64,000 nucleotides of DNA from Pseudolysinimonas sp051954455. Lineage in GTDB: Bacteria > Actinomycetota > Actinomycetes > Actinomycetales > Microbacteriaceae. The DNA is taken from the NCBI RefSeq assembly GCF_051954455.1, contig NZ_JBQCHS010000034.1, positions 1-64,000 of the forward strand, in the 5' to 3' direction. Under the pieces are notes generated by a model. That model did not search any database. It worked only from the letters and a program-made list of their open reading frames with translations, and was not told the origin of the DNA. The position numbers and the translations under genes are program-made. Shown here in pieces: positions 33,913-40,980 of this stretch (its first letter is position 1; every line of letters begins with the position of its first letter).

Positions 33913-34593
33913 TCAGGCGGGGAGCTCGTCGAACAGTGACGGGGTCCGCAGCCACGACCAGCGGTGGAGCGGCGTCGGCCCGAGGCGGTCGATCGCGGCG
34001 TAGTGGTCGACGCTCGCGTACCCCTTGTTGCCGACCCAGTTGTAGCCGGGATGCGTGCCGTCGGCCGCGATCATGATGCGGTCGCGGTGAACCTTCGCGA
34101 GCACCGAGGCGGCCGCGACCACCGCGCAGTCGCGGTCGGCCTTGACCCGGGTGACGACCTGCGGGCGCGGGCGCTCCCCCGCGCGGTCGAAGGCCGGGGA
34201 GAGCCAGTCGTGCGATCCGTCGAGGAGCACCACCGCATCCGTCGTCGTCACGCCCGCCGCCCGCAGTCCGGCGAACGCCCGCAGCGCCGCGACGCCGAGG
34301 GCGGCGATGATCCCGATCTCCTCGATCTCCTCGTTGGAGGCGAGGCCCACGGCGTGCGCCGTCGACCAGGTCTGGACGAGCGGGTGCAGCGCCTCGCGCT
34401 TCGGCTCGGGGAGCATCTTGGAGTCGCGGAGGCCGTCCGGGATCCGACGCCCGTGTCCGTCGAACACGCTGAGCCCGACGCCCACCGGGCCCGCGATCGC
34501 GCCCCGCCCGACCTCGTCGACGCCGATCACCATGGCCGCGCCCTCGCGGATCATCCGCCGCTCGACGCGCAGGGTCGGATCCGCGACGGTCAT
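33913..34593 (-). CDS. rnhB: Ribonuclease HII
   Basis: 226-residue RNase HII, which nicks DNA at single ribonucleotides and removes RNA from RNA:DNA hybrids. Catalytic motif MVIGVDEVGRGAIAGPV (about 21-37, Asp and Glu), VVLLDGSHD (near 118-126), and AAASVLAKVHRD near 161-172 (last Asp). The end GPTPLHRWSW... is family-like. ATG 34593 overlaps the lepB stop (ATGA), which picks it over the much longer open frame that continues into lepB. Slightly longer than usual at the N-terminus (20 residues before the DEVG motif). lepB-rnhB is a conserved actinobacterial pair. Confidence 0.95.
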   Translation of the reverse strand: MTVADPTLRVERRMIREGAAMVIGVDEVGRGAIAGPVGVGLSVFDGHGRRIPDGLRDSKMLPEPKREALHPLVQTWSTAHAVGLASNEEIEEIGIIAALGVAALRAFAGLRAAGVTTTDAVVLLDGSHDWLSPAFDRAGERPRPQVVTRVKADRDCAVVAAASVLAKVHRDRIMIAADGTHPGYNWVGNKGYASVDHYAAIDRLGPTPLHRWSWLRTPSLFDELPA

Positions 34594-35399
34594 CTGCCGC
34601 TCGTCGTCGCGGTCGGGGTCGGCGCCGATGACTCGTCGGTCCGATCGTCGCCGGCCTTCGCGTCGCCGGGCGTGCCGACGTCGGCGAAGGTCAGCGGGTG
34701 GTTGTCGAGCCAGGTCCAGCGGTCCACCGGCCAGGTGATGAGGATGGCGCGGCCGACCACGTTCTTCATCGGCATGAAGCCGCGGTCCGGGCTGCCGTCG
34801 TGGTTGTGCTCGACCGAGTCGTCGGAGTCGTAGCGGTTGTCGCCCTCGACCCAGATGTAGCCCTTCGGAACGGTCACGTCGAAGGGGTACTTGGCCGCCT
34901 GCGTCACGCCCGTGGGCAGCTTGATGTACGGCTCGTCGAGCGGGGAGCCGTTGACGCTGATCTGGCCGAACGAGTTGCAGCACGTCACGTGATCGCCCGG
35001 CAGCCCGATGAGGCGCTTGATCAGGTGGTCGTTGGAGTCCGGAGCCGTCAGCCCGACGATCGAGAGCGCCCAGTCGATGGGATTGGTGTCGGGCTGCGAC
35101 GGCGGCAGCCATCCGCCCGGATCCTTGAAGACCACGACGTCGCCGCGCTGCAGCGGGAAGACCTTCGGCTGCAGCTCGTTGACGATGATCCGGTCGTTGA
35201 CGAGGAGCGTGTCCTCCATGGACTGCGACGGGATGTAGAACGACCGGATGAGGAACGTCTTGATGAGGAAGGAGATGAGGATCGCCGCGACGATGATGAT
35301 GAGCACGTCGCGCAGGAATCGCGCGGCACCGCCCCGACGCCGGGAGGAGGCGGGCGCGTCGTCGGCCGGGTCGGCCACCGCGGTGTCGTTCAGCGTCAT
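34590..35399 (-). CDS. lepB: Signal peptidase I
   Basis: 269-residue membrane serine protease that cleaves Sec/Tat signal peptides. A short cytoplasmic N-terminus (1-28) is followed by one transmembrane helix (about 31-50). Box B is RSFYIPSQSMEDTL with nucleophile Ser60, and box D is NDHLIKRLIGLPGD with the general base Lys128. Box E GDNRYDSDDS lies near 186-195. The C-terminal 35 residues are hydrophilic and Thr/Ser/Pro-rich, after the catalytic domain. ATG start with GAGGGAG seven bases upstream and its own -10 box. Followed by rnhB. Confidence 0.96.
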   Translation of the reverse strand: MTLNDTAVADPADDAPASSRRRGGAARFLRDVLIIIVAAILISFLIKTFLIRSFYIPSQSMEDTLLVNDRIIVNELQPKVFPLQRGDVVVFKDPGGWLPPSQPDTNPIDWALSIVGLTAPDSNDHLIKRLIGLPGDHVTCCNSFGQISVNGSPLDEPYIKLPTGVTQAAKYPFDVTVPKGYIWVEGDNRYDSDDSVEHNHDGSPDRGFMPMKNVVGRAILITWPVDRWTWLDNHPLTFADVGTPGDAKAGDDRTDESSAPTPTATTSGR

Positions 35400-35420
35400 G
35401 TCTCCCTCGGGGTCGCGGCA

Positions 35421-35426
35421 ATCCTA
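35421..35426 (-). promoter_or_regulatory. -10 box of lepB
   Basis: TAGGAT on the minus strand (35426-35421) lies 21 nt before the lepB ATG. The leader contains GAGGGAG, so this transcript has a normal ribosome-binding site, unlike the leaderless genes nearby. Confidence 0.5.
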
Positions 35427-35448
35427 AGCAACCTCACCCCGGAGAACG

Positions 35449-35486
35449 ACGACGGCGCGCGAGGCCGAAGCCGCGCGCGCCGTCGT
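35449..35486 (-). terminator. Hairpin terminator after rplS
   Basis: A 13-bp GC-rich stem (35449-35461 with 35474-35486) encloses a 12-nt loop, 18 nt past the rplS stop on the minus strand. No U-tract follows. It separates rplS from the lepB promoter. Confidence 0.65.
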
Positions 35487-35503
35487 GGGAGGTCCGAGGC
35501 GGA

Positions 35504-35851
35504 TTACGCCTCGCGCTTCTCCTTGATCTTGGCCTTCTTGCCGCGCAGCTCGCGCAGGTAGTAGAGCTTCGCCCGCCGGACGTCACCGCGGGTCACGAGC
35601 TCGATGTGGTCGATGATCGGCGAGTGCACCGGGAAGGTGCGCTCCACGCCGACCTGGAAGCTGACCTTGCGGACCGTGAAGGTCTCGCGGATGCCCTCGC
35701 CGGAACGACCGATGACCACGCCCTGGAAGACCTGGATACGGGAGCGGCTGCCCTCGACGATGTTCACGTGCACCTTGACGGTGTCACCGGGGCGGAAGTC
35801 CGGCACGTCGGACCGGAGAGAGGCGGCATCGACGGAGTCGAGGATGTGCAT
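35504..35851 (-). CDS. rplS: 50S ribosomal protein L19
   Basis: 115-residue L19, normal length. Family pieces are FRPGDTVKVHVNIVEGSRSRIQ (about 20-41), VFQGVVIGRSGEGIRETFTV (about 42-61), VERTFPVHSPIIDHIELV (near 71-88), RAKLYYLRELRGKKAKIKEK at the end. L19 sits at the 30S-50S interface. ATG at 35851. In many bacteria it ends the rpsP-rimM-trmD-rplS operon; here map is inserted between it and trmD and it has its own promoter. Confidence 0.97.
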   Translation of the reverse strand: MHILDSVDAASLRSDVPDFRPGDTVKVHVNIVEGSRSRIQVFQGVVIGRSGEGIRETFTVRKVSFQVGVERTFPVHSPIIDHIELVTRGDVRRAKLYYLRELRGKKAKIKEKREA

Positions 35852-35963
35852 GGCGTGGTTCGCTCTCTGCGCGCGCCGCGGGTCGCTACGCGATTCGATG
35901 AAGAATGGATGTGCGCCCGAGCGTCAGAATCGGCTCCCCCGGGGCAGAGCCCGCCGGGCACAA

Positions 35964-35982
35964 GGGTCCATCATGCCAGACT
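35964..35982 (-). promoter_or_regulatory. rplS promoter, near-identical to that of rpsP
   Basis: The minus-strand 19-mer AGTCTGGCATGATGGACCC matches the rpsP upstream block in 15 of 19 positions. CATGAT (35975-35970) is the probable -10 box, and TTTACG (35998-35993) is a possible -35. The predicted leader is about 110 nt. The -35 overlaps the -10 of the divergent map gene. Confidence 0.5.
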
Positions 35983-35995
35983 CCCGGCTCCCCCG

Positions 35996-36001
35996 TAAAC
36001 T
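35996..36001 (+). promoter_or_regulatory. -10 box of map (leaderless)
   Basis: TAAACT ends 6 nt before the map GTG at 36008. It overlaps the likely -35 of the divergent rplS promoter, so the two transcripts may compete. Confidence 0.55.
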
Positions 36002-36007
36002 CGCGGG

Positions 36008-36778
36008 GTGATCGAACTGCGCACCCCGGCCGAGATCGAGCAGATGCGGGCCGCCGGCGCGTTCGTGGGACGCGTCCTCGAGGCGACGCGCGACGCCGCC
36101 GCGGTGGGCGTCAACCTCCTGGAGCTCGACGCGCTCGCGCACGACATGATCCGGTCAGAGGGCGCCGAGAGCTGCTACATCGACTACCACCCCTCCTTCG
36201 GCGCCTCGCCGTTCGGCAAGGTGATCTGCCTGTCCGTCAACGACGCGGTGCTGCACGGCCTGCCCCACGACTACCGGCTGCAGGACGGCGACCTGCTGTC
36301 GCTCGACTTCGCCGCGTCCGTCGACGGCTGGGTGGCCGACTCCGCCCTGTCGATCGTGGTCGGCACCCCCCGGCCCGAGGACCTTCAGCTCATCGCGACC
36401 ACAGAGCGCGCGCTCGAGGCGGGCATCACGGCCGCGGTCGTCGGCAACCGGATCGGCGACATCTCCGCCGCGATCGGCGAGGTCGCGCATCGCGCGAAGC
36501 TCAAGGTGAACACGGACTTCGGCGGTCACGGGGTCGGGCGCGAGATGCACGGCGACCCGCACATCCCGAACGACGGGCGCGCGCGCCGAGGGCTGCCGCT
36601 CCGTGCCGGGCTGGTGTTCGCCATCGAGCCGTGGTTCATGCTCGGCACCGACAAGATCTACACGGACGACGACGGATGGACGCTGCGCTCGCGCGACGGC
36701 TCGCGGGGTGCGCACGCGGAGCACACCGTCGCGGTCACGGACGACGGACCGGTCGTCCTCTCGGCGCGCGCGTCCTAG
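36008..36778 (+). CDS. map: Methionine aminopeptidase, type I
   Basis: 256-residue pita-bread metalloprotease that removes initiator Met. Metal ligands are visible in LLSLDFAASVDGWVADSA (two Asp, near 97-114), FGGHGVGREMHGDPHIPN (His, near 174-191), GLVFAIEPW (Glu near 204) and AHAEHTVAVT (Glu near 241). N-terminal TPAEIEQMRAAG (5-16) is typical of type Ia enzymes, with no SH3-like extension. GTG start, leaderless box 6 nt upstream. It is on the opposite strand from the rplS/trmD genes that flank it and converges with trmD. Confidence 0.96.
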   Translation: MIELRTPAEIEQMRAAGAFVGRVLEATRDAAAVGVNLLELDALAHDMIRSEGAESCYIDYHPSFGASPFGKVICLSVNDAVLHGLPHDYRLQDGDLLSLDFAASVDGWVADSALSIVVGTPRPEDLQLIATTERALEAGITAAVVGNRIGDISAAIGEVAHRAKLKVNTDFGGHGVGREMHGDPHIPNDGRARRGLPLRAGLVFAIEPWFMLGTDKIYTDDDGWTLRSRDGSRGAHAEHTVAVTDDGPVVLSARAS

Positions 36779-36802
36779 CGGCGGCTCGCTGCCGCGACCG
36801 GC

Positions 36803-37492
36803 TCAGAGCTCGGGATCGTCGAGCAGCTCCGGCCGCACCCGCCGGGTGCGCTCGATCTGCTGCTGGCGCCGCCACGCGGCGATCGCGCCGTGGTTGCCGC
36901 CCAGGAGCACATCGGGCGTTCGCATCCCGCGCCATTCGGCGGGCTTGGTGTAGCTCGGGTACTCGAGCAGTCCGTCCTCGTGGCTCTCCTCGACCAGGCT
37001 GTCCGGGTTGCCGACGACGCCCGGCACCAGACGGCCGACGGCCTCCACGATCGCCATCGCCGCGACCTCGCCGCCGTTCAGCACGTAGTCGCCGAGGCTG
37101 AGCTCCAGCACCTCGTGCTCCCGGCGCACCCAGTCGACGACGCGCTGGTCGATGCCCTCGTAGCGGCCGCAGCAGAACACGAGGTGCTCACGGTCCGCGA
37201 GCTCGCGCGCGGTCGCCTGGCGGAAGAGGGCTCCCGCCGGCGTCGTGAAGATCACGGTGGACGCCGGCGTCAGGATGGTGTCGAGCGCCTCGCCCCAGGG
37301 TTCCGGCTTCATGACCATCCCGGCCCCGCCGCCGGACGGGGTGTCGTCGACCGTGCGGTGCCGGTCGTGCGCGAAGTCGCGGAGGTCGTGCACGACGACG
37401 TCGAGCAGGCCCTTGCCCCGCGCGCGGCCGAGGAGCGACACGTCGAGCACGGAGAAGAACTCCGGGAAGATCGTGACGATGTCGATCCGCAC
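36803..37492 (-). CDS. trmD: tRNA (guanine37-N1)-methyltransferase
   Basis: 229-residue SPOUT-class enzyme making m1G37, which prevents +1 frameshifting. The N-terminus RIDIVTIFPEFFSVLDVSLL (2-21) is characteristic. The trefoil-knot region has GGGAGMVMKPEPW (near 52-64), FCCGRYEGIDQRVVD (near 104-118) and LSLGDYVLNGGEVAA (near 128-142). Start is the GTG at 37492, which gives the conserved terminus; the upstream in-frame codons are unlike any TrmD. The usual neighbour rimM is one gene away because a plus-strand gene sits between. Confidence 0.96.
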   Translation of the reverse strand: MRIDIVTIFPEFFSVLDVSLLGRARGKGLLDVVVHDLRDFAHDRHRTVDDTPSGGGAGMVMKPEPWGEALDTILTPASTVIFTTPAGALFRQATARELADREHLVFCCGRYEGIDQRVVDWVRREHEVLELSLGDYVLNGGEVAAMAIVEAVGRLVPGVVGNPDSLVEESHEDGLLEYPSYTKPAEWRGMRTPDVLLGGNHGAIAAWRRQQQIERTRRVRPELLDDPEL

Positions 37493-37537
37493 CCGTCGAG
37501 CGTAGTCGGCGCCTGGCTCGTGTTCGCCGGGCGCTGA

Positions 37538-37581
37538 CGTCTCCGCGATCGGCACCTCGATCGTGGCTCGCGGTGGAGACG
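37538..37581. other. Inverted repeat in the trmD / DUF559 gap
   Basis: CGTCTCC (37538-37544) pairs with GGAGACG (37575-37581), with GCGA/TCGC extending the stem inside after a 3-nt bulge. It lies in the 187-nt gap between divergent trmD and the inserted gene. It might be a regulatory hairpin or a junction trace; nothing else is clear in this gap. Confidence 0.3.
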
Positions 37582-37679
37582 CCGAATCCGGCGCTCCTCC
37601 CCACTCAGCCGCCGACGAATACGTCCCCAGAAGTGCGGGAGCCGTCCCGCGGGCGACGCGAGGTCGGCAGCCTCGTCGC

Positions 37680-38549
37680 ATGCATCACACGAGCGATGCC
37701 AGCCGCCATGGCCTGGCGACCACCCAGGATCTCCGTTCAGCGGGCATGAGCGAGCGCGCGATCGCCGCGGCGGTGACCGCTGGACGGCTCCGACGGCTGC
37801 GCCGCGGGTGGTTCGCGGGCCCTCTCGCTGAACCGCGCGTCGCGTCGGCGGTCGCGGCGGGCGGGAGGGTCGCCTGCGCATCCGCACTCGCGATGCACGG
37901 CGTCTGGGTCCTGCGGGAGGACGGTCTGCACGTCGCGGTCCGGGACGGATCCCACCGCCGATCGGAGCGGGGGCGCCGCATCCATCACCGGACGCTCCGC
38001 GCCGAGCAGACCGATGGGCTCGTCGAGTCGCCGCTCGAGGCGCTGGAGCAGCTCAGCCATTGCGCGTCCGCGATGGAGACGGTCATCGCCATGAACTCAG
38101 CACTGCAGCACACCCTCGTCACGCGATCGGCACTGGCGACGGTCTTCGATCGCAGTCGCCGTTCACGGTGGTTGCTGGACCACGTCGACGGTCGGAGCCA
38201 GTCCGGCACGGAGACGATCGCGCGGCTCGCGCTCGGCCGACGCGGGGTGCGACTGCGACCGCAGGTCGTCGTGCCCGGCGTCGGCCGCGTGGACCTTCTG
38301 ATCGGTGAGCGTCTGGTGCTCGAGATCGACGGCGCGGCGTGGCACGCGAGCCCGGAGGCTTTCGAGGTCGATCGGCGACGCGACCTCGAGTTGACGGTGC
38401 GCGGCTTTCTCGTCGTGCGCATCAGCTATCGCCGCGTGATCGACGATTGGGCGGGGGTCGAGAGTGCGTTGCTGACCCTCATCGGGCGCGAGGAGCACCG
38501 CCTTCGAGGGCGGGACCGCGTGGCGCGGAGCGCCGCGATCGGCATCTGA
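37680..38549 (+). CDS. AbiEi-like N-domain / DUF559 endonuclease-like protein
   Basis: 289-residue protein found in many actinobacterial genomes, often in variable positions. Residues about 1-50 resemble the winged-helix AbiEi antitoxin N-terminal domain (RHGLATTQDLRSAGMSERAI, then a basic LRRLRRGWFAG). The C-terminal part (about 180-265) is a DUF559/Vsr-like PD-(D/E)xK nuclease fold: SGTETIARLALG, VDLLIGERLVLEIDGAAWH (Asp and Glu-x-Asp), RRRDLELTVRGFLVVRIS. The ATG at 37680 is chosen because the next in-frame ATG upstream (37563) adds an unstructured Pro/Ala stretch. It interrupts the trmD-rimM pair and has somewhat lower GC than its neighbours, which fits transfer. No partner toxin gene is adjacent. 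Activity is not proven. Confidence 0.75.
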   Translation: MHHTSDASRHGLATTQDLRSAGMSERAIAAAVTAGRLRRLRRGWFAGPLAEPRVASAVAAGGRVACASALAMHGVWVLREDGLHVAVRDGSHRRSERGRRIHHRTLRAEQTDGLVESPLEALEQLSHCASAMETVIAMNSALQHTLVTRSALATVFDRSRRSRWLLDHVDGRSQSGTETIARLALGRRGVRLRPQVVVPGVGRVDLLIGERLVLEIDGAAWHASPEAFEVDRRRDLELTVRGFLVVRISYRRVIDDWAGVESALLTLIGREEHRLRGRDRVARSAAIGI

Positions 38550-38576
38550 GCCGCGACAGGCGGTCGGGTGACCGAT

Positions 38577-39185
38577 TCAGGCGTCGGACGCCGCGGGACC
38601 CGCAGCCGGAGGCTCGGGGTCGTCGTCCGGCAGCTCCTCGAAGAGCCCCGGCGGCGGCGTCAGCGTCACCGTGCCGGCGGCGATATCGACGGAGGGGACG
38701 AGCGCCGCCACGAACGGGACGAGCACCTCGCCGGAGTCCGTCGCGATAGCCAGCAGGTCCTGCGCCGGGAGGTGGTCGACGCGCGCGACGCGACCGACCT
38801 CGACCCCGTCGCGGAGCGCCCGCAGCCCGACCAGTTGGTGGTCGTACCAGGCGTCCTTCTCCTCGGGGAGCTCGGCCGCATCCTGGTCGACCCAGAGGAT
38901 GGCCTTGACGAGCGTCTCGGCCGCGCTGCGGTCGTCGACGCCGACGAAGAATGCGACCGGATGCCCGTTGTAGAAGCGGAGCTCCCGCACCTCGAGGGTC
39001 TTGCCGTGCCAGTCGGAGGACGTCGGCACCTGGAGCGCGAACGTGGCGCCCGGCTGGAACCGGCGCTCGGGATCGTCCGTGTAGAGCTCGAGCTTGAGCG
39101 CGCCCTTCAGCCCGTGAGCCTTGACGAGGCGCGCGACGCGCAGCTGCGTGGTTCCGGGCCGAGGGGCCTCAGCGCGGGGACTCAC
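38577..39185 (-). CDS. rimM: Ribosome maturation factor RimM
   Basis: 202-residue 16S rRNA processing factor that binds S19 near the 30S head. N-terminal RimM domain: QLRVARLVKAHGLKGALKLELYTDD-type sequence (about 14-38, shown in part). C-terminal PRC barrel domain from about 100 (DAWYDHQLVGLRA, near 110-122, then PFVAALVPSVDI). The tail after residue 175 is acidic and Pro/Ala-rich, longer than in E. coli. GTG start overlapping the KH gene stop (GTGA), in the order rpsP-KH-rimM. Confidence 0.94.
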   Translation of the reverse strand: MSPRAEAPRPGTTQLRVARLVKAHGLKGALKLELYTDDPERRFQPGATFALQVPTSSDWHGKTLEVRELRFYNGHPVAFFVGVDDRSAAETLVKAILWVDQDAAELPEEKDAWYDHQLVGLRALRDGVEVGRVARVDHLPAQDLLAIATDSGEVLVPFVAALVPSVDIAAGTVTLTPPPGLFEELPDDDPEPPAAGPAASDA

Positions 39186-39421
39186 GCCTCGTCGGTGTCG
39201 ACGACGTCGACACGCACGCGACGGCCGTCGGCCAGCGCGGTCACGAGGGTGCGGAGGGCCTTGGCGGTGCGACCGGCGCGGCCGATCACGCGACCGAGGT
39301 CGTCGGGGTGGACCCGCACCTCGAGCAGCTCACCCCGGGAGGTGTCGGACGACTGCACGCGGACGTCGTCCGGGTGGTCGACGATCCCCTTGACGAGGTG
39401 CTCGAGGGCGGATGCCAGCAC
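39182..39421 (-). CDS. KH-domain RNA-binding protein (KhpA-like)
   Basis: 79-residue protein consisting of one KH domain. The GxxG loop is in VIGRAGRTAKALRTLVTA (about 45-62). Preceded by EVRVHPDDLGR. Members of this family (KhpA/YlqC) sit next to rpsP and partner with KhpB/Jag in cell-division and RNA regulation in firmicutes; the same role here is inference. GTG start; stop overlaps the rimM start. Confidence 0.94.
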   Translation of the reverse strand: MLASALEHLVKGIVDHPDDVRVQSSDTSRGELLEVRVHPDDLGRVIGRAGRTAKALRTLVTALADGRRVRVDVVDTDEA

Positions 39422-39429
39422 GATCGGTA

Positions 39430-39945
39430 CTACTCCTTGTCGCCCGAGCCCTCGGCGTCATCGACGGCCGCTTCGGCGTCGGTGACGGCCTCGGACTCCG
39501 GGGCGACCTCGGGCTCGACGGCGGCCGCGTCGTCAGCGGTGGCACCGGCGGCGGCGGCGTCGGCCGCGGGGGCCTCCTCGGCCTTCGGCGCCTTCTCGGC
39601 CTTGGGCTTCAGGACCGGCTTCTTCTTCTCGTCGGCCTGGAAGGCGACCTTGTCCTCGCGGGTCTTGACGGTGGACTTCGCGTCCTTGTCGCCCTTGAAG
39701 GTGCCCCAGTCGCCGGTGAGCTTGAGCAGCGCGGTGACCTGCTCGGTCGGCTGCGCGCCGACGCCGAGCCAGTACTGTGCGCGCTCCGAGTTCACCTCGA
39801 TGAGCGACGGCTCCTCGGTCGGGTGGTACTTGCCGATCTCCTCGATGACCCGTCCGTCGCGCTTGGTGCGCGAGTCGGCCACGACGATGCGGTAGTACGG
39901 CGCGCGGATCTTTCCGAGCCGCTTGAGGCGGATCTTGACAGCCAC
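39430..39945 (-). CDS. rpsP: 30S ribosomal protein S16 with long C-terminal extension
   Basis: 171-residue S16, about twice the E. coli length (82). Residues 1-85 are the normal fold: AVKIRLKRLGKIRAPYYRIV (2-21), GRVIEEIGKYHPTEEP (near 31-46), QYWLGVGAQPTEQV (near 57-70). From about 90 there is a Lys-rich stretch (KKKPVLKPKAEKAPKAEE near 108-125) and then an Ala/Glu/Asp-rich acidic tail. Start is GTG 39945, with AGGAG seven bases upstream and the conserved N-terminus. First gene of the rpsP-KH-rimM unit. Confidence 0.97.
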   Translation of the reverse strand: MAVKIRLKRLGKIRAPYYRIVVADSRTKRDGRVIEEIGKYHPTEEPSLIEVNSERAQYWLGVGAQPTEQVTALLKLTGDWGTFKGDKDAKSTVKTREDKVAFQADEKKKPVLKPKAEKAPKAEEAPAADAAAAGATADDAAAVEPEVAPESEAVTDAEAAVDDAEGSGDKE

Positions 39946-40065
39946 GGTTCTCCTGTATGTGTGCGTGAGTGAGTTGTGAACTGCGGCCGTGCGCGTGGGG
40001 CACACGCGGCAGAGAGCTCTGGGATGGTCACCGGCGCCGGATAGAGGGTCGAGCGGCGGGACCGA

Positions 40066-40084
40066 GGGTCTATTCTGGCAGACT
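40066..40084 (-). promoter_or_regulatory. rpsP promoter, near-identical to that of rplS
   Basis: The minus-strand 19-mer AGTCTGCCAGAATAGACCC matches the rplS block in 15 of 19 positions. CAGAAT (40077-40072) is the probable -10 box. The predicted leader before the rpsP GTG at 39945 is about 125 nt. No good -35 hexamer is seen. Confidence 0.5.
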
Positions 40085-40129
40085 TTCGGCCGGCCCGGGG
40101 ACCGGGGTCCGCGAGCCGAGCACCTCGGG

Positions 40130-40945
40130 TCAGCGCCCGAGGAACGCGTCGCGCCAGGCGAGCAGCTGCCGGGCGGGCTCGAGGTCGTGATCCGGCCCGT
40201 CGCAGTCGGTCTGGAAGAGCCGCACCCCGAGCTCGTACTGCCGCTCGAGCTGCGCGGTGTCGATCCCGCGCCCGTCGTTGGCGCGGCCGCCGCGGCGCAT
40301 CATGACGCCGGTCGAGAGCTCGATCTCCTCGGGGTCGCGCCCGACGGCGGCGCAGTGCTCGCGGAGGATGCCGAGCTTGCGCTCGAGCGTCTCGGTGTCG
40401 GAGAAGCTGTGCCAGATGTCGGCGTGCTCGGCGACGATCCGGAGCGTCTTCTTCTCGCCTCCGCCGCCGATGAGGATCGGGATCCGACGGAGCGGCGCCG
40501 GGTTGAGCTTCGCCCAGCGCTCCTTGATGCGCGGCAGGTCGGTCGCCAGCGCGTCGAGGCGCGAGCCGGCGGTTCCGAAGTCGTAGCCGTACTCGGTGAA
40601 GTCGCGCTCGAACCAGCCCGACCCGGTGCCGAAGATGAACCGGCCTCCCGAGATGTGGTCGATGGTCCGGGCCATGTCGGCCTGCAGGTCGGGGTTGCGG
40701 TAGAGGTTGCAGTTGACGAGCGGGCCGAGCTCGACGCGCTCCGTCTGCTCGGCGATCGCGGCGAGCATGGTCCACGCCTCGAAGTGCAGGCCGTCCGGGT
40801 CGCCCGAGAGCGGGAAGAAGTGGTCCCAGTTCATGACGACGTCGACGCCGAGGTCCTCGAGCCGCTGCACCGTCTCGCGGATGCCCGCGTACGTCGAGTG
40901 CTGGTTGGTGACCTGGATCGCGACGCGGATGTTCTCGGACGGCAT
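40130..40945 (-). CDS. LLM-class F420-dependent oxidoreductase
   Basis: 271-residue luciferase-like (LLM) TIM-barrel flavin/F420 enzyme. Landmarks are NWDHFFPLSGDPDG (near 39-52), LGPLVNCNLYRNPDLQADMA (near 73-92), GRFIFGTGSGWFERDFTEYG (near 101-120) and RIPILIGGGGEKKTLRIVA (near 153-171). These match the F420-dependent subfamily common in actinobacteria rather than FMN monooxygenases. The substrate is unknown. ATG start with a leaderless TAGGCT box 6 nt upstream. It lies between rpsP and ffh on the same strand. Confidence 0.9.
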   Translation of the reverse strand: MPSENIRVAIQVTNQHSTYAGIRETVQRLEDLGVDVVMNWDHFFPLSGDPDGLHFEAWTMLAAIAEQTERVELGPLVNCNLYRNPDLQADMARTIDHISGGRFIFGTGSGWFERDFTEYGYDFGTAGSRLDALATDLPRIKERWAKLNPAPLRRIPILIGGGGEKKTLRIVAEHADIWHSFSDTETLERKLGILREHCAAVGRDPEEIELSTGVMMRRGGRANDGRGIDTAQLERQYELGVRLFQTDCDGPDHDLEPARQLLAWRDAFLGR

Positions 40946-40951
40946 GCTCCG

Positions 40952-40957
40952 AGCCTA
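40952..40957 (-). promoter_or_regulatory. -10 box of the LLM gene at 40130 (leaderless)
   Basis: TAGGCT on the minus strand (40957-40952) ends 6 nt before the ATG at 40945. The gap to the ffh stop is only 35 nt, so the gene may also be read from ffh. Confidence 0.5.
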
Positions 40958-40980
40958 GGCGGCGGCCGTCGAGCGGGGCG

